Translations under genes and position numbers: made by a program | In this document: one piece after another, positions 1 through 8,933 of the stretch | Numbering within the stretch: the first letter of the stretch is position 1 | Layout: every line of letters starts with the position of its first letter | Notes under the pieces: generated by a model | Database searches by the model: none | What the model saw: only the letters and a program-made list of their open reading frames with translations | Told to the model about the DNA's origin: nothing | From: a bacterium | GTDB lineage: Bacteria; JAMCPX01 | Direction of reading: 5' to 3' | Length of the DNA: 13,194 nt | Assembly: GCA_021787665.1 (NCBI GenBank) | Contig: JAJYLN010000032.1 | Span: 1-13,194 of the forward strand

Positions 1-245
1 GTTACAATCGAGGTAACAGTTCCATTCGGTAATGGGTGTACCAGAAGTACACATGTTTGCCCATTCACAATAGCCGCAATTGCTGTCAAATCCTGGAAGC
101 GTTGTCTGCCAGGCAGGCGGTGGTGCCAATAGCCTACAATATAATCGGCAAAAGTAATACCGGGCTTGATAAATATGACGAGAAAGAGCGAAAAAAGGTA
201 AAGACTTATCGTCCGTAGGCTGAATACGCCTCTTGACTGCTTCAT
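1..245 (-). CDS. 5' part of a gene for a secreted or envelope protein (partial, runs off the left edge)
   Basis: An open frame starts at ATG (245-243) and stays open for 81 codons to the window edge. Upstream is a purine-rich AAAGGGGGGAG run a few bases before the ATG, a plausible ribosome binding site. The N-terminus looks like a signal peptide: a basic start (MKQSRG), a hydrophobic core at about residues 13-26 and a possible signal peptidase site after TFA (residue 33). The visible mature part contains YWHHRLPGRQ and a single Cys (residue 65), and I do not recognise a domain. A promoter-like pair lies at 351-380, so the gene is probably a separate unit from the atp operon. The C-terminus is outside the window, so length and function cannot be judged. 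That it is coding is supported by the signal peptide plus ribosome binding site, not by homology. Confidence 0.55.
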   Translation of the reverse strand, partial: MKQSRGVFSLRTISLYLFSLFLVIFIKPGITFADYIVGYWHHRLPGRQRFQDLTAIAAIVNGQTCVLLVHPLPNGTVTSIV

Positions 246-350
246 AAACTCCCCCCTTTGTTCAATTGTCTATCTTGTCCCGCCCACTCAAGGGCCTTTA
301 ACAATCAATCTCCGGAGTTGATAAAGTCTACGCTGCGTTTCTCTGAACTA

Positions 351-380
351 TATATATCCAAAAGGGAGAGTAGATGTCAA
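351..380 (-). promoter_or_regulatory. Sigma-70-type promoter for the left-edge secreted-protein gene
   Basis: On the minus strand a perfect TTGACA (380-375) is followed after 18 bp by TATATA (356-351). It points toward the ATG at 245 and implies a leader of about 100 nt. The identification rests on sequence match only. Confidence 0.5.
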
Positions 381-408
381 GAAGAATATGGTACGGTAAC
401 TCCCCCAT

Positions 409-429
409 CCCCTCTTAGCCTAAGAGGGG
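409..429. repeat. Perfect 21-bp palindrome
   Basis: CCCCTCTTAG and CTAAGAGGGG form a 10-bp perfect inverted repeat around one central base. No T-run follows on either strand, so it is a poor intrinsic terminator. It is more likely a dispersed intergenic palindrome (REP-like) or a protein binding site. Confidence 0.55.
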
Positions 430-465
430 TGAAACATGGAACGATTGACTCGTGGTAGGCACGGT

Positions 466-493
466 AAAACTGAGGAGCGCTCAGGGCCTCAGT
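466..493 (-). terminator. Probable intrinsic terminator of the atp operon
   Basis: On the minus strand a 7-bp stem (ACTGAGG at 493-487 with CCTCAGT at 475-469) encloses an 11-nt loop. Its last base begins a TTTT run (469-466). It lies about 40 nt downstream of the atpC stop codon. The T-run is short, so efficiency may be modest. It shares bases 491-493 with the larger hairpin at 491-534. Confidence 0.5.
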
Positions 494-534
494 AAGAGGG
501 AAGCGCCTTCTTTCGAGAACGCTTCCCTCTTACT
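491..534 (-). terminator. 15-bp perfect hairpin overlapping the atpC stop codon
   Basis: AGTAAGAGGGAAGCG (491-505) and its exact reverse complement (520-534) flank a 14-nt loop. The atpC stop codon TAG (535-533) sits at the base of the stem and is followed in frame by TAA. No T-run follows directly on the minus strand, so it may act as a 3' stabilising structure, or with the adjacent T-tailed hairpin, rather than as a classical terminator alone. Confidence 0.6.
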
Positions 535-952
535 ACTGGGGACGCTTGCTGTACCTCTGGTATATCTCCAACCTGAGCAGCGCCCTCTTCAGGGCCGCCT
601 CGATGGCCTCGTACTGTGCATCGGTTATGGTGTTGATCTTCTTGAGCTCTTCCTCCGCCCGCTGCTTCGCCGCAAGTGCGCGCTTGTAATCGATGTCCTG
701 ATCGAATTCCGCGGTCTCCACGAGCACCGTCACCTTCGTCTGGTTGATCTCTGCAAATCCCCAGTTTAAGGCAAGGTGTTTCTCCTCCGCGCCGGCCTTA
801 TAGATGAACTCACCGATCCTCAGCAGGGTTATGAACCGCGCGTGTCCGGGGAGCACGCCGAACTCGCCGAGCCAGCCAGGGGCGATGACCTCGTCGACGT
901 CCCTGTCCAGTATTACCTTCTCAGGCGTTATGATCGTCAGCCGCAGAGACAT
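533..952 (-). CDS. atpC: ATP synthase F1 subunit epsilon
   Basis: The 139-residue product is the epsilon subunit of F1, part of the central stalk, which couples the c-ring to gamma and inhibits ATP hydrolysis. The N-terminal beta-sandwich carries family features: LTIITPEKV near the start and GVLPGHARF at about residues 32-40. The C-terminal two-helix region includes IDYKRA (87-92), matching the I/L-D-x-x-R-A motif associated with ATP binding in epsilon subunits. It is the last gene of the operon, starting 2 nt after the atpD stop, so translation is probably coupled. The length is normal for the family. The gene ends with TAG followed by TAA inside a strong hairpin. Confidence 0.97.
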   Translation of the reverse strand: MSLRLTIITPEKVILDRDVDEVIAPGWLGEFGVLPGHARFITLLRIGEFIYKAGAEEKHLALNWGFAEINQTKVTVLVETAEFDQDIDYKRALAAKQRAEEELKKINTITDAQYEAIEAALKRALLRLEIYQRYSKRPQ

Positions 953-954
953 AG

Positions 955-2373
<1,419 letters not shown>

Positions 2374-2376
2374 CTA

Positions 2377-3252
2377 TCAGCGCATTGCCTCTGCGCCGTT
2401 CACTATGTCCATAAGCTCTTTCGTTATAGCGCTCTGTCGCGCCCTGTTCATTACCAGAGTCAGGTGATCGATCATGTCCTTAGCGTTGTTCGTCGCAGAG
2501 TCCATGGACGTCATCCGTGCCGCGTGCTCGCTCGCCGCAGACTCGATCAGGGTATGATAGATCCTACTCTCGATCATCCTCGGCAAGAGGCTCGACAGTA
2601 TCTCGCCGATCGACGGCTCGTAGATGACCTTGACGCCCGCAGTCTCTTCTTCGGCCCCGGGCATACCGACCCTGTTCAACGGCAGCACCGTCTCCACGGT
2701 CGGTTTCTGCGTAAGCACCGATACAAACCGATTGTATATAAAAGAAACTTCGTCGTACATGCCGTTCGAGAAACCGTCGATGACGATATTCGCTATCTCC
2801 ACCACCTCGCTGTAGTCCGGGCTGCCCGATGATCCGCTGAGATCGATCTTCGGGGTTATACCGAACCTCCTCAAGGAGTCCCTGCCCTTCCTTCCGACGG
2901 TGATGAATTCGAGACCCCTGCCCTCCTTCCGCGCGTCCGCTATCGCCTGCACGGCCAGTCTGACAACATTGCTGTTGAACCCACCGCACAGTCCCCTGTC
3001 CGACGTCGCGAGTATGACGACGCCCTTCTTTATCTCTTCGGGCCTCCTCATGAGCGGGTGAACGATCGTGTCTAATCTCGCGGTGATCTCCTGAACCATC
3101 TCCTCTATCTTTCTCGAGTAAGCCCGCGCATTGACCGCCTGCTGCTGCATCTTGCGCAGCTTCACCGCGGCGATCATCTTCATCGCCTTGGTGATCTTGA
3201 CCGTGCTACCGACGGTCTTGATACGCTTTCTGATGACTGCGAGCGTCGGCAT
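2377..3252 (-). CDS. atpG: ATP synthase F1 subunit gamma
   Basis: The 291-residue gamma subunit forms the rotating shaft inside the alpha3beta3 hexamer. The N-terminal helix carries the family pattern IRKRIKTVGSTVKITKAMKM (7-26). The C-terminal helix ends with the conserved NNAKDMIDHLTLVMNRARQ stretch and an ITKELMDIVNGAEA tail. A DRGLCGGFN segment at about residue 85-93 is also typical. It starts ATG 2 nt after the atpA stop and is followed by atpD after 15 nt. No redox-regulatory Cys pair of the chloroplast type was seen. It appears intact. Confidence 0.98.
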   Translation of the reverse strand: MPTLAVIRKRIKTVGSTVKITKAMKMIAAVKLRKMQQQAVNARAYSRKIEEMVQEITARLDTIVHPLMRRPEEIKKGVVILATSDRGLCGGFNSNVVRLAVQAIADARKEGRGLEFITVGRKGRDSLRRFGITPKIDLSGSSGSPDYSEVVEIANIVIDGFSNGMYDEVSFIYNRFVSVLTQKPTVETVLPLNRVGMPGAEEETAGVKVIYEPSIGEILSSLLPRMIESRIYHTLIESAASEHAARMTSMDSATNNAKDMIDHLTLVMNRARQSAITKELMDIVNGAEAMR

Positions 3253-3254
3253 CG

Positions 3255-4775
3255 CTATACCTTCGCGTCAAACTCCGACTTGAACTTATCCAGAGCTTCC
3301 TGCATCGATTTTCTGAGCGTGTCATCGAGGGACTTCTTGTCCGCGATCGTCTTCAGGATAGCGGGATACTTCGCCCGTACAAAGGCAAGCATCTCTTTCT
3401 CATACCTGCCGACTATTCCGACCGGATAATCATCGAGGTAGCCGTTCGTGCCGGCAAATATGCTCAGTATTTGCTCCTCGACCGCAACAGGCAGGTACTG
3501 TGATTGCTTGAGGAGCTCGGTAAGCCTCGCGCCGCGGTTGAGCTGCATTTGGGTGGCCTTGTCGAGGTCTGACGCAAACTGCGAGAATGACGCCATCTCC
3601 CTGTACTGCGCGAGTTCGAGCCTCAGCTTTCCGGCGACCTGCTTCATGGCCTTGACCTGCGCATCGCCGCCGACCCTGGACACGGATATACCGACGTTGA
3701 CCGCCGGACGTATGCCCGCATAGAAGAGGTCCGTCTCGAGGAATATCTGTCCGTCCGTTATGGAGATCACGTTCGTCGGTATGTAGGCCGAGACATCGCC
3801 GGCCTGCGTCTCGATGATAGGTATCGCCGTCAACGATCCCCCCCCTCTCTTGTCGGAGAGCTTCGCGGCCCTCTCGAGAAGCCTCGAGTGGAGATAGAAC
3901 ACATCTCCCGGGAACGCCTCCCTGCCCGGCGGCCTTCTCAGCAACAGCGACAATTGCCGGTACGCTACGGCGTGCTTCGAGAGGTCATCGTAGAATATGA
4001 CGGCGTGCCTGCCGCTGTCCCTGTAATACTCGCCGATGGTACACCCGGCGTACGGCGCTATATACTGGAGAGGAGCAGGCTCGCTCGCTGTTGCCGCGAC
4101 GACAATCGTGAAGTCCATCGCGCCGTACTGCGTGAGCTTGTCCACCACCTGAGCAACCGTGGACTGCTTCTGGCCTATCGCAACATAAATACAGACCATA
4201 TTCTTGCCCTTCTGGTTGATGATCGTATCGAGGACGACCGCGGTCTTGCCGGTCTGCCGGTCACCGATGATCAGCTCCCGCTGTCCCCTTCCTATGGGGA
4301 TCATCGAGTCTATGGCCTTTATGCCTGTCTGGAGAGGCTCCTTGACACGCTGTCGCATAACGATACCCGGCGCCTTAATTTCGACCTTCCTCTGCTCCTT
4401 CGCCCTGATGGGGCCCTTCCCGTCGATAGGCTCGCCGAGCGGGTTGATGACCCTGCCGATCATCTCGTCGCCGACAGGTACCTCCATGATTCTCGAAAGC
4501 CTCTTGACGGTCTGGCCTTCCTTGATGCCCGTTATTTCTCCCATCACCGATATGCCGACGCTCTCCTCCTCGAGGTTGAGGACGAGGCCCTTTGTGCCGT
4601 CTTCGAACCCGACCAGCTCGCCGGCCATGACCTTTTCGAGACCATAGGCCCTTACGATGCCGTCTCCTACGGATATCACCGTGCCTATCTCGGCCTTCTC
4701 AACCTTGTAGTCGTACCCTTCGAGCCGCTCTTTTATGATGCTCGTTATCTCGTCATACCGTATTCCCAAAGCCAT
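3255..4775 (-). CDS. atpA: ATP synthase F1 subunit alpha
   Basis: The 506-residue alpha subunit is the non-catalytic nucleotide-binding subunit of F1. The P-loop GDRQTGKT is at residues 171-178. The motif [10 protein letters not shown] (361-370) holds the arginine finger (R367) that completes the catalytic site on beta. The N-terminal helix that binds delta and the beta-barrel ([17 protein letters not shown]) are both present. It starts with ATG and has AAGGAG about 7-8 nt upstream in the 26-nt gap after atpH. Length and motif set match the family, with no sign of damage. The long open frame on the opposite strand at 3888-4994 is a codon-usage shadow. Confidence 0.99.
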   Translation of the reverse strand: MALGIRYDEITSIIKERLEGYDYKVEKAEIGTVISVGDGIVRAYGLEKVMAGELVGFEDGTKGLVLNLEEESVGISVMGEITGIKEGQTVKRLSRIMEVPVGDEMIGRVINPLGEPIDGKGPIRAKEQRKVEIKAPGIVMRQRVKEPLQTGIKAIDSMIPIGRGQRELIIGDRQTGKTAVVLDTIINQKGKNMVCIYVAIGQKQSTVAQVVDKLTQYGAMDFTIVVAATASEPAPLQYIAPYAGCTIGEYYRDSGRHAVIFYDDLSKHAVAYRQLSLLLRRPPGREAFPGDVFYLHSRLLERAAKLSDKRGGGSLTAIPIIETQAGDVSAYIPTNVISITDGQIFLETDLFYAGIRPAVNVGISVSRVGGDAQVKAMKQVAGKLRLELAQYREMASFSQFASDLDKATQMQLNRGARLTELLKQSQYLPVAVEEQILSIFAGTNGYLDDYPVGIVGRYEKEMLAFVRAKYPAILKTIADKKSLDDTLRKSMQEALDKFKSEFDAKV

Positions 4776-4801
4776 GATTATCTCCTTCTATCGACGATCG
4801 T

Positions 4802-5332
4802 CTATATCTTTATCGAGTCCGTAAAGCCCAGCAGGTTCGTCCTGATGGTCCCGTCGTACACCGTCCAGCCCACTCTCAGCTTCATGCCGCCGATGACCGA
4901 GCTGTCCTTGTTTATCGTCAGTATCGGCTCCTTGTTGAAAAGAGCCTTTATCCGCCCCTTCAGGGCCTCCACCTCTCCGGTCGTCATGTCATAGGCGCTA
5001 TACACCTCAGCCTTTATCAGGCCCTTGTAGTCGTAGTACATCTGTTCGTACGCCGCAACGATGTCCTCCAGGTTCTGCTCCCTGCCCCCATCTATCAGAA
5101 GGATGAGCAGGTTTTTCACCTCTTTCGAGAGCGAGAGCTTATCGTACACATCGGCCAGGACCTTGATCTTCTTTGCCGTGTCCATCAACTGGTCATAGAA
5201 GACGTTCCTGATCCATTCGTTCTCGATAAACAACTGTTTCACATCGATCAACTCCTGCATGAGCTGATCGATTTTCTGTTGCCGCTCCGCCAACTGGAAA
5301 AGCGCCTTTGCGTACCGTATCCCTATATTCAT
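4802..5332 (-). CDS. atpH: ATP synthase F1 subunit delta (OSCP)
   Basis: The 176-residue delta subunit links the peripheral stalk to the top of F1. The N-terminus IGIRYAKALFQLAERQ and the central KNLLILLIDGGR segment fit the helical domain of the family. The C-terminal GEVEALKGRIKALF and SVIGGMKLRVGWTVYDGTIRTNLLGF match its conserved end. The start ATG overlaps the atpF stop in ATGA (5332-5329), so translation is coupled. There is no clear ribosome binding site of its own. It is followed by a 26-nt gap to atpA. Confidence 0.96.
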   Translation of the reverse strand: MNIGIRYAKALFQLAERQQKIDQLMQELIDVKQLFIENEWIRNVFYDQLMDTAKKIKVLADVYDKLSLSKEVKNLLILLIDGGREQNLEDIVAAYEQMYYDYKGLIKAEVYSAYDMTTGEVEALKGRIKALFNKEPILTINKDSSVIGGMKLRVGWTVYDGTIRTNLLGFTDSIKI

Positions 5333-5874
5333 TTGAGCTTCCTGATAAAATTGTCCGACACGCTCTTCTGTGCGTCGCTGTCCATCGCCCTTTCTATCTG
5401 CGCCTTCGAAAGCTCGTACAGCGTGCCCTGCACGTGCTCGCCGATCAGGTCTTTCGCCTTCTGTACTTCGGCATCGACGATACGCTGGCCTTCCTTCTTT
5501 ATCCTCTCGATCATCTCCTGTCCCTCGTCGAGGATAGCGCGCTTCTCCTGCTCGGTCCGTGCGTTCATGTCATCGATGATCTGCTGGCGCGATCGGTCGA
5601 AAGCATCCATCTGGCCCACAATATCGTCGTGCCGCTGGAGTGCCTTGTGCTTGACGTCCATAGCTTCGCCGATCAGCTTTTCGATGTTGGCCTTCCGCGT
5701 CTGAAAGAATTTTTCTCCGTGGAACCGCCTGTACAGGTATACGAAGCCCACGACGAGGATGACGAAATTCACGATGGACCATACGAGATTCATGGTGAAA
5801 AAGCCCTGTTCGCTCGCCTGGGCCACGGCGGGTATCGAAACCAGATACAGTACCATGGCTAACATTCTTTTCAT
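5329..5874 (-). CDS. atpF: ATP synthase Fo subunit b, with signal-like N-terminus
   Basis: The 181-residue protein is a peripheral-stalk b subunit: one membrane helix (about 29-48) followed by a long, highly charged coiled-coil region ending in the delta-binding end. Unlike the E. coli protein it has an extra hydrophobic N-terminal segment (residues 5-19) ending in AVAQA, which looks like a signal peptidase I site. Similar leaders are known in some b subunits of deltaproteobacteria-like groups. It overlaps atpF' (ATGA, 5874-5871) and atpH (ATGA, 5332-5329). Which of the two b genes should be called b and which b' is a matter of convention. Confidence 0.93.
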   Translation of the reverse strand: MKRMLAMVLYLVSIPAVAQASEQGFFTMNLVWSIVNFVILVVGFVYLYRRFHGEKFFQTRKANIEKLIGEAMDVKHKALQRHDDIVGQMDAFDRSRQQIIDDMNARTEQEKRAILDEGQEMIERIKKEGQRIVDAEVQKAKDLIGEHVQGTLYELSKAQIERAMDSDAQKSVSDNFIRKLK

Positions 5875-6356
5875 CTGAGCATCATCTTTTTCGAGATCGC
5901 AGGTATGAACTGCCTTATATCCGAGTCCAACCTGCGCAGCATCTCGGTCTTTTCCTTCTCGATATCGGCCATCATGGATTTTAACTTCCCCTGCATAGCT
6001 TCGCTGGCCTGCCGCAGCATATCCTCGCGCCGCTTCTTCGCCGCCTCGACACCGGCCAGCCTGATACCATCTGCCACCCTGACGGCCTCGTTTATCTTCG
6101 CGCTCAACGCTCCTTCCAGGTCTTCGGACTCCTTGTTCAGCAGCCTTGCCTCTTCGATCGCCCTGACCGTCATTGCATTCCGCTTTTCGTAGACCCTGGC
6201 GTAGGACCGGAAGAAAAGCCTGTTCAAGAAATACCAGATCGACCAGAAGATGATCGCCTGTTCAAGAACGTTGAGCGGTAGTATGTTGAACTGCGTCAGC
6301 GGTGTGTTCAGCCCGCGCCATAAACTGACAAGTATCGGTACATTTGTTATGTTCAT
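5871..6356 (-). CDS. atpF': ATP synthase Fo subunit b' (second b-type subunit)
   Basis: The 161-residue protein is the first gene of the operon and is a second b-type stalk subunit. It has one hydrophobic helix at about residues 31-49 (LEQAIIFWSIWYFLNRLFF) and a charged coiled-coil tail from about residue 55. The tail shares the Ala/Glu/Lys-rich character of b subunits. A b/b' heterodimer probably forms the outer stalk. The start is ATG at 6356-6354. The nearest purine-rich block (GAAGGAGAAGGGAG) is about 25-30 nt upstream, too far for a normal ribosome binding site, and an A-rich stretch with GTTAAC lies directly before the ATG, so initiation may be weak or unusual. A downstream start would cut into the N-terminal segment. 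Confidence 0.9.
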   Translation of the reverse strand: MNITNVPILVSLWRGLNTPLTQFNILPLNVLEQAIIFWSIWYFLNRLFFRSYARVYEKRNAMTVRAIEEARLLNKESEDLEGALSAKINEAVRVADGIRLAGVEAAKKRREDMLRQASEAMQGKLKSMMADIEKEKTEMLRRLDSDIRQFIPAISKKMMLR

Positions 6357-6440
6357 TTTGTTAACTTTTTTAACAGCCCTGCTCCCTTCTCCTTCGAATA
6401 GGGGTCGAGAGGTAGTTACATTTTGTTTGCTTTCTGTATC

Positions 6441-6469
6441 CTGTTACAGAGGAGAAGAATACTTGTCAA
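6441..6469 (-). promoter_or_regulatory. Candidate promoter of the atp operon
   Basis: On the minus strand TTGACA (6469-6464) is followed after 17 bp by TAACAG (6446-6441). The -35 is perfect and the spacing ideal, but the -10 is weak. It gives a leader of about 75 nt before atpF'. No other good candidate was seen in the 200-bp gap 6357-6556, although read-through from the fmdB promoter is possible. Confidence 0.5.
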
Positions 6470-6533
6470 GATTTTTTATAACCGGAGTTTCTGCACAAGC
6501 GGCTACGCACTGTCGAGCAGAGAACGCGGATAA

Positions 6534-6554
6534 GGACCGGCTGCACCCCGGTCC
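6534..6554 (-). terminator. Hairpin just after fmdB, weak terminator candidate
   Basis: GGACCGG (6534-6540) and CCGGTCC (6548-6554) form a 7-bp GC-rich stem with a 7-nt loop directly after the fmdB stop codon. On the minus strand it is followed only by TTATCC, so termination is likely partial. Confidence 0.4.
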
Positions 6555-6556
6555 GG

Positions 6557-6802
6557 CTAATGTCCGCAGGTACCGCAGGTGCCCGAGGAGCAGGATCCGC
6601 ACGAGCCGCCGTGGGAATGGGCCGGCTCATAGGACGGGAAATCAGCCCCAGACAGCCCCATCGCAAAAGCCGCAACGATCTGACGCGTGTCCGCGGAATT
6701 GCATTTCGTACACAGAGGTCGCAGCCCTTTTTCTTTTTCTGCTAACGACGCTCTTACTTCAAATACGGAGCTACAAGCTCTGCACTGAAATTCGTAAATC
6801 AT
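6557..6802 (-). CDS. FmdB-family zinc-ribbon protein
   Basis: The 81-residue protein begins MIYEFQCRAC, the hallmark of the FmdB/CxxC zinc-ribbon family (named after a putative regulator next to formylmethanofuran dehydrogenase). Two pairs, C7-x2-C10 and C31-x2-C34, form the ribbon. The low-complexity tail rich in Gly, Ser and His adds CGSC (68-71) and CGTC (76-79), so a second metal site or a redox role is possible. The molecular function of the family is poorly defined. The gene has its own promoter (6839-6866) and sits alone between pyrF and the atp operon, with a hairpin after its stop. The ribosome binding site (AGGTAGGG) is weak to moderate. The family call is confident, the function is not. 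Confidence 0.9.
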   Translation of the reverse strand: MIYEFQCRACSSVFEVRASLAEKEKGLRPLCTKCNSADTRQIVAAFAMGLSGADFPSYEPAHSHGGSCGSCSSGTCGTCGH

Positions 6803-6838
6803 ATTCCCTACCTTTCCTGTCAGTAATTATCTATACAC

Positions 6839-6866
6839 ATCATAGCACAACACTATCTTCTGTCAA
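6839..6866 (-). promoter_or_regulatory. Near-consensus extended -10 promoter of fmdB
   Basis: On the minus strand TTGACA (6866-6861), 16 bp, then TATGAT (6844-6839), which is preceded by TGC to give an extended -10. It lies about 40 bp upstream of the fmdB ATG and is the best promoter match in the window. It may also feed the atp operon if the hairpin at 6534-6554 is leaky. Confidence 0.7.
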
Positions 6867-6922
6867 TACAACAGATTCCCTTGCTACACAGGGTGTTTCA
6901 TGGCTCCGGCAGCCAACGGAAT

Positions 6923-7627
6923 TTATCGTAAACCTTCGTTTATTTCGGCCAAGGTCCGTGCAGGATCGCTACTCTCCGTTACGGGTCGTCCTATCACGAT
7001 GTAGTCTGCACCTGATGCGAAGGCCTGCTGCGGTGTAACGACCCTCTTCTGATCGTCTGAACCGGTCCCGTACTCAGACGGCCTTACACCCGGTACAACA
7101 AGGACCGGGCCGCTACCGAATTCCTTCCTCAACCGCGGCCCTTCCTGTCCGGATGCAACGAGCCCGTGCAGCCCGGCTCCCAGGGCAAGAGCCGCCAGCC
7201 TGCCCACGATTTCATGAACATCTCCCCTGAGCCCTACGGCCCCGGCTTGCTCCGCGTCCATGCTCGTCAGTAGTGTCACCCCGAGCAGCATTGCTCTATT
7301 ATCTGACGCCTCGACCGACCTTTCCATCATTTCCCGGCCGCCGAGCGTGTGAAGCGTGATCATCTTGACGCCGAGCGATACTGCCTGCCTCACGGCCTTG
7401 GAAACCGTATGCGGTATATCGAGGTATTTGAGGTCGAGAAATACGTCCTTGCCGGATGCACGTACCTCTTGTATCAGCCCGGGGCCCAGCGCCGTGAATG
7501 CAATACTGCCGATCTTGTACGTCGTTATAAACGGCGAGGTCGCTGCGATAAGTCGCCGTATCCTGTCGATGGACGTGTCGTCGATCGCCAAAATGATTTT
7601 GTCGGAAAGCGTGCCTTCAGCCTTCAC
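6923..7627 (-). CDS. pyrF: Orotidine 5'-phosphate decarboxylase
   Basis: The 234-residue enzyme converts OMP to UMP, the last step of de novo pyrimidine synthesis, in the cytosol. The catalytic signature reads DLKYLDIPHTV (65-75), equivalent to the family D-x-K-x-x-D core. TLH (91-93) and the phosphate-binding GVRP (180-183) and IGRPVT (212-217) are also present. The length is normal. Translation starts with GTG (7627-7625), which lies within the preceding DUF4388 gene and gives an 11-nt overlap. The upstream ribosome binding site is weak, so coupling is likely. It is the last gene of the block that runs from the small DUF4177-like gene. No strong terminator was seen before the fmdB promoter. 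Confidence 0.97.
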   Translation of the reverse strand: MKAEGTLSDKIILAIDDTSIDRIRRLIAATSPFITTYKIGSIAFTALGPGLIQEVRASGKDVFLDLKYLDIPHTVSKAVRQAVSLGVKMITLHTLGGREMMERSVEASDNRAMLLGVTLLTSMDAEQAGAVGLRGDVHEIVGRLAALALGAGLHGLVASGQEGPRLRKEFGSGPVLVVPGVRPSEYGTGSDDQKRVVTPQQAFASGADYIVIGRPVTESSDPARTLAEINEGLR

Positions 7628-8933
7628 TTTGGCTTGCCCTTATCTCTTTGTTGATCGTTTCGAACGCTTCCGGCTGCAGAAGGTTCTTTGCTATAAATAT
7701 CTCATAGTTCAGAAACTCATTCATGCCTTCGAGCATGAGCTGTGAGAGGAGCAGACCAGCCAGTCCCACCACCCTGTTCAGGGAATCGGATTCCGTGAGC
7801 TTCATCGCATCGATGTTCATGAGGAGCTTCGTCTCGTCGAGCTCGCCTGCCACGCTTATGTCCACGTTCTCATACAGCTTCTTCAGTCTTTCCGACAGCT
7901 CGGAGATGAAGTTATCGAGCAGCTCGTTGTGATCGAACTTCGGGTTGGTGGACTTGATGACATGGAACAGCTTTTTGAACATACCGTTGTACTTCCGGAT
8001 CAGCGTCAGTGTCTTCACCGTGGTCTCGTCGACGACCTGCTCCCGCTTCTGCACACCCACGATCTCGATGAACCCGGTGTTCAGGAGCGCGTACAGGATT
8101 TTATAGGTGTTGAACCTGCCGAGCTGGCTCTGCCGTATTACTTCCGCAATGGGCATATCGTCCTTTATTATCGTCACGACTGTCTGCATGTTCTGGGTGA
8201 GCTCCACATTCGGCATATTTACCGCAAGCCGTACCAGGGCGTCGTCGGACGGTATCTTGTCATTGATGAGCTTCCATTCATCGAGCCTTCTATAGCCTTC
8301 CATGAGCATATTCTGGGTGTTCAGGGAGAACCGCACGAGATCTTCCTCCGGTATCGCGCCCTCGATAAAGAAGAACTCCCCCTGCGAGATGGCAAAGATG
8401 CTATAAATGATTTCCTCTATCTGGTACTTCACGCCCCACCACAAGTTCTTCGGGGATATGAGTTCGTTCTTGAGGAGCACCGTACCGAACCTGGTATTCG
8501 GGGCCATCTTCTTTTCGGCATCCGCCCACTGTTCCTTGGTGAGCTTGCCCGTCTTATAGAGAAGGTGCCCGAGCCGGTCCTCGGGCTGATTCGACGAGGC
8601 GAAGGTGATCTCTCCTTTCATAAAATAGACGCTCTTCACCTTACCGCTGGACTTGATGATGAGCATGCCTGTCTTCTGAAGCATGTTCAGCATCGAAAAG
8701 ACGTCTGCAATGTTGAGATAGTTGAGGTTGCCCATGAACACAGGCTTAATAGAATTCTCCGCATTGTCCGCAGTTTTCTTGATGATAATAAAAGCATTGC
8801 GGAAGCTCGTGATATCGATACGCGTGTGGCTCTCGAGCTCGAAATCAGACTTCTGCCTCAGGAAACCCTCGAAGTTTATGTTGTTTACCGTTTTTATGAA
8901 ATTTTCCAGGCTGTGCTTCGTTGCCATACTCAC
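7617..8933 (-). CDS. DUF4388 domain protein, copy 2 (pyrF-proximal)
   Basis: The 438-residue soluble protein carries a DUF4388-type region at about residues 67-191: MGNLNYLNIADVFSMLNML, then GEITFASS, RLGHLLYKTGKLT and a QGEFFFIEG end. A segment at about 240-293 resembles a winged-helix-like module, and a helical C-terminal domain follows. It aligns along its whole length with the neighbouring protein at 8930-10102, so the two arose by tandem duplication. Compared with that copy it has an N-terminal extension of some 35 residues. DUF4388 proteins are usually seen with two-component or GTPase signalling genes, but the molecular role is not established. It starts with GTG in a GTGA overlap with the upstream stop; an alternative ATG lies two codons in. 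It overlaps pyrF by 11 nt. Confidence 0.85.
   Translation of the reverse strand: MSMATKHSLENFIKTVNNINFEGFLRQKSDFELESHTRIDITSFRNAFIIIKKTADNAENSIKPVFMGNLNYLNIADVFSMLNMLQKTGMLIIKSSGKVKSVYFMKGEITFASSNQPEDRLGHLLYKTGKLTKEQWADAEKKMAPNTRFGTVLLKNELISPKNLWWGVKYQIEEIIYSIFAISQGEFFFIEGAIPEEDLVRFSLNTQNMLMEGYRRLDEWKLINDKIPSDDALVRLAVNMPNVELTQNMQTVVTIIKDDMPIAEVIRQSQLGRFNTYKILYALLNTGFIEIVGVQKREQVVDETTVKTLTLIRKYNGMFKKLFHVIKSTNPKFDHNELLDNFISELSERLKKLYENVDISVAGELDETKLLMNIDAMKLTESDSLNRVVGLAGLLLSQLMLEGMNEFLNYEIFIAKNLLQPEAFETINKEIRASQSEG

Noticed and set aside
191-196. Suspected frameshift at the A6 run in the left-edge gene
   Set aside because: On recounting the run has six bases and the signal-peptide frame is continuous from the ATG to the edge, so no frameshift is needed.
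36-218. Short plus-strand open frame at the left edge
   Set aside because: The opposite strand has an open frame with signal peptide, ribosome binding site and promoter, which is the better explanation.
3888-4994. Long plus-strand open frame (368 codons) opposite atpA and atpH
   Set aside because: Antisense to two strongly conserved genes. Its composition (rich in Arg, Leu, Asp, Val) is typical of a codon-usage shadow, and no domain is recognisable.
6803-6922. Terminator after pyrF
   Set aside because: Only 4-bp stems such as GGCT/AGCC and CCCT/AGGG were found, without T-runs; the region is explained by the fmdB promoter.
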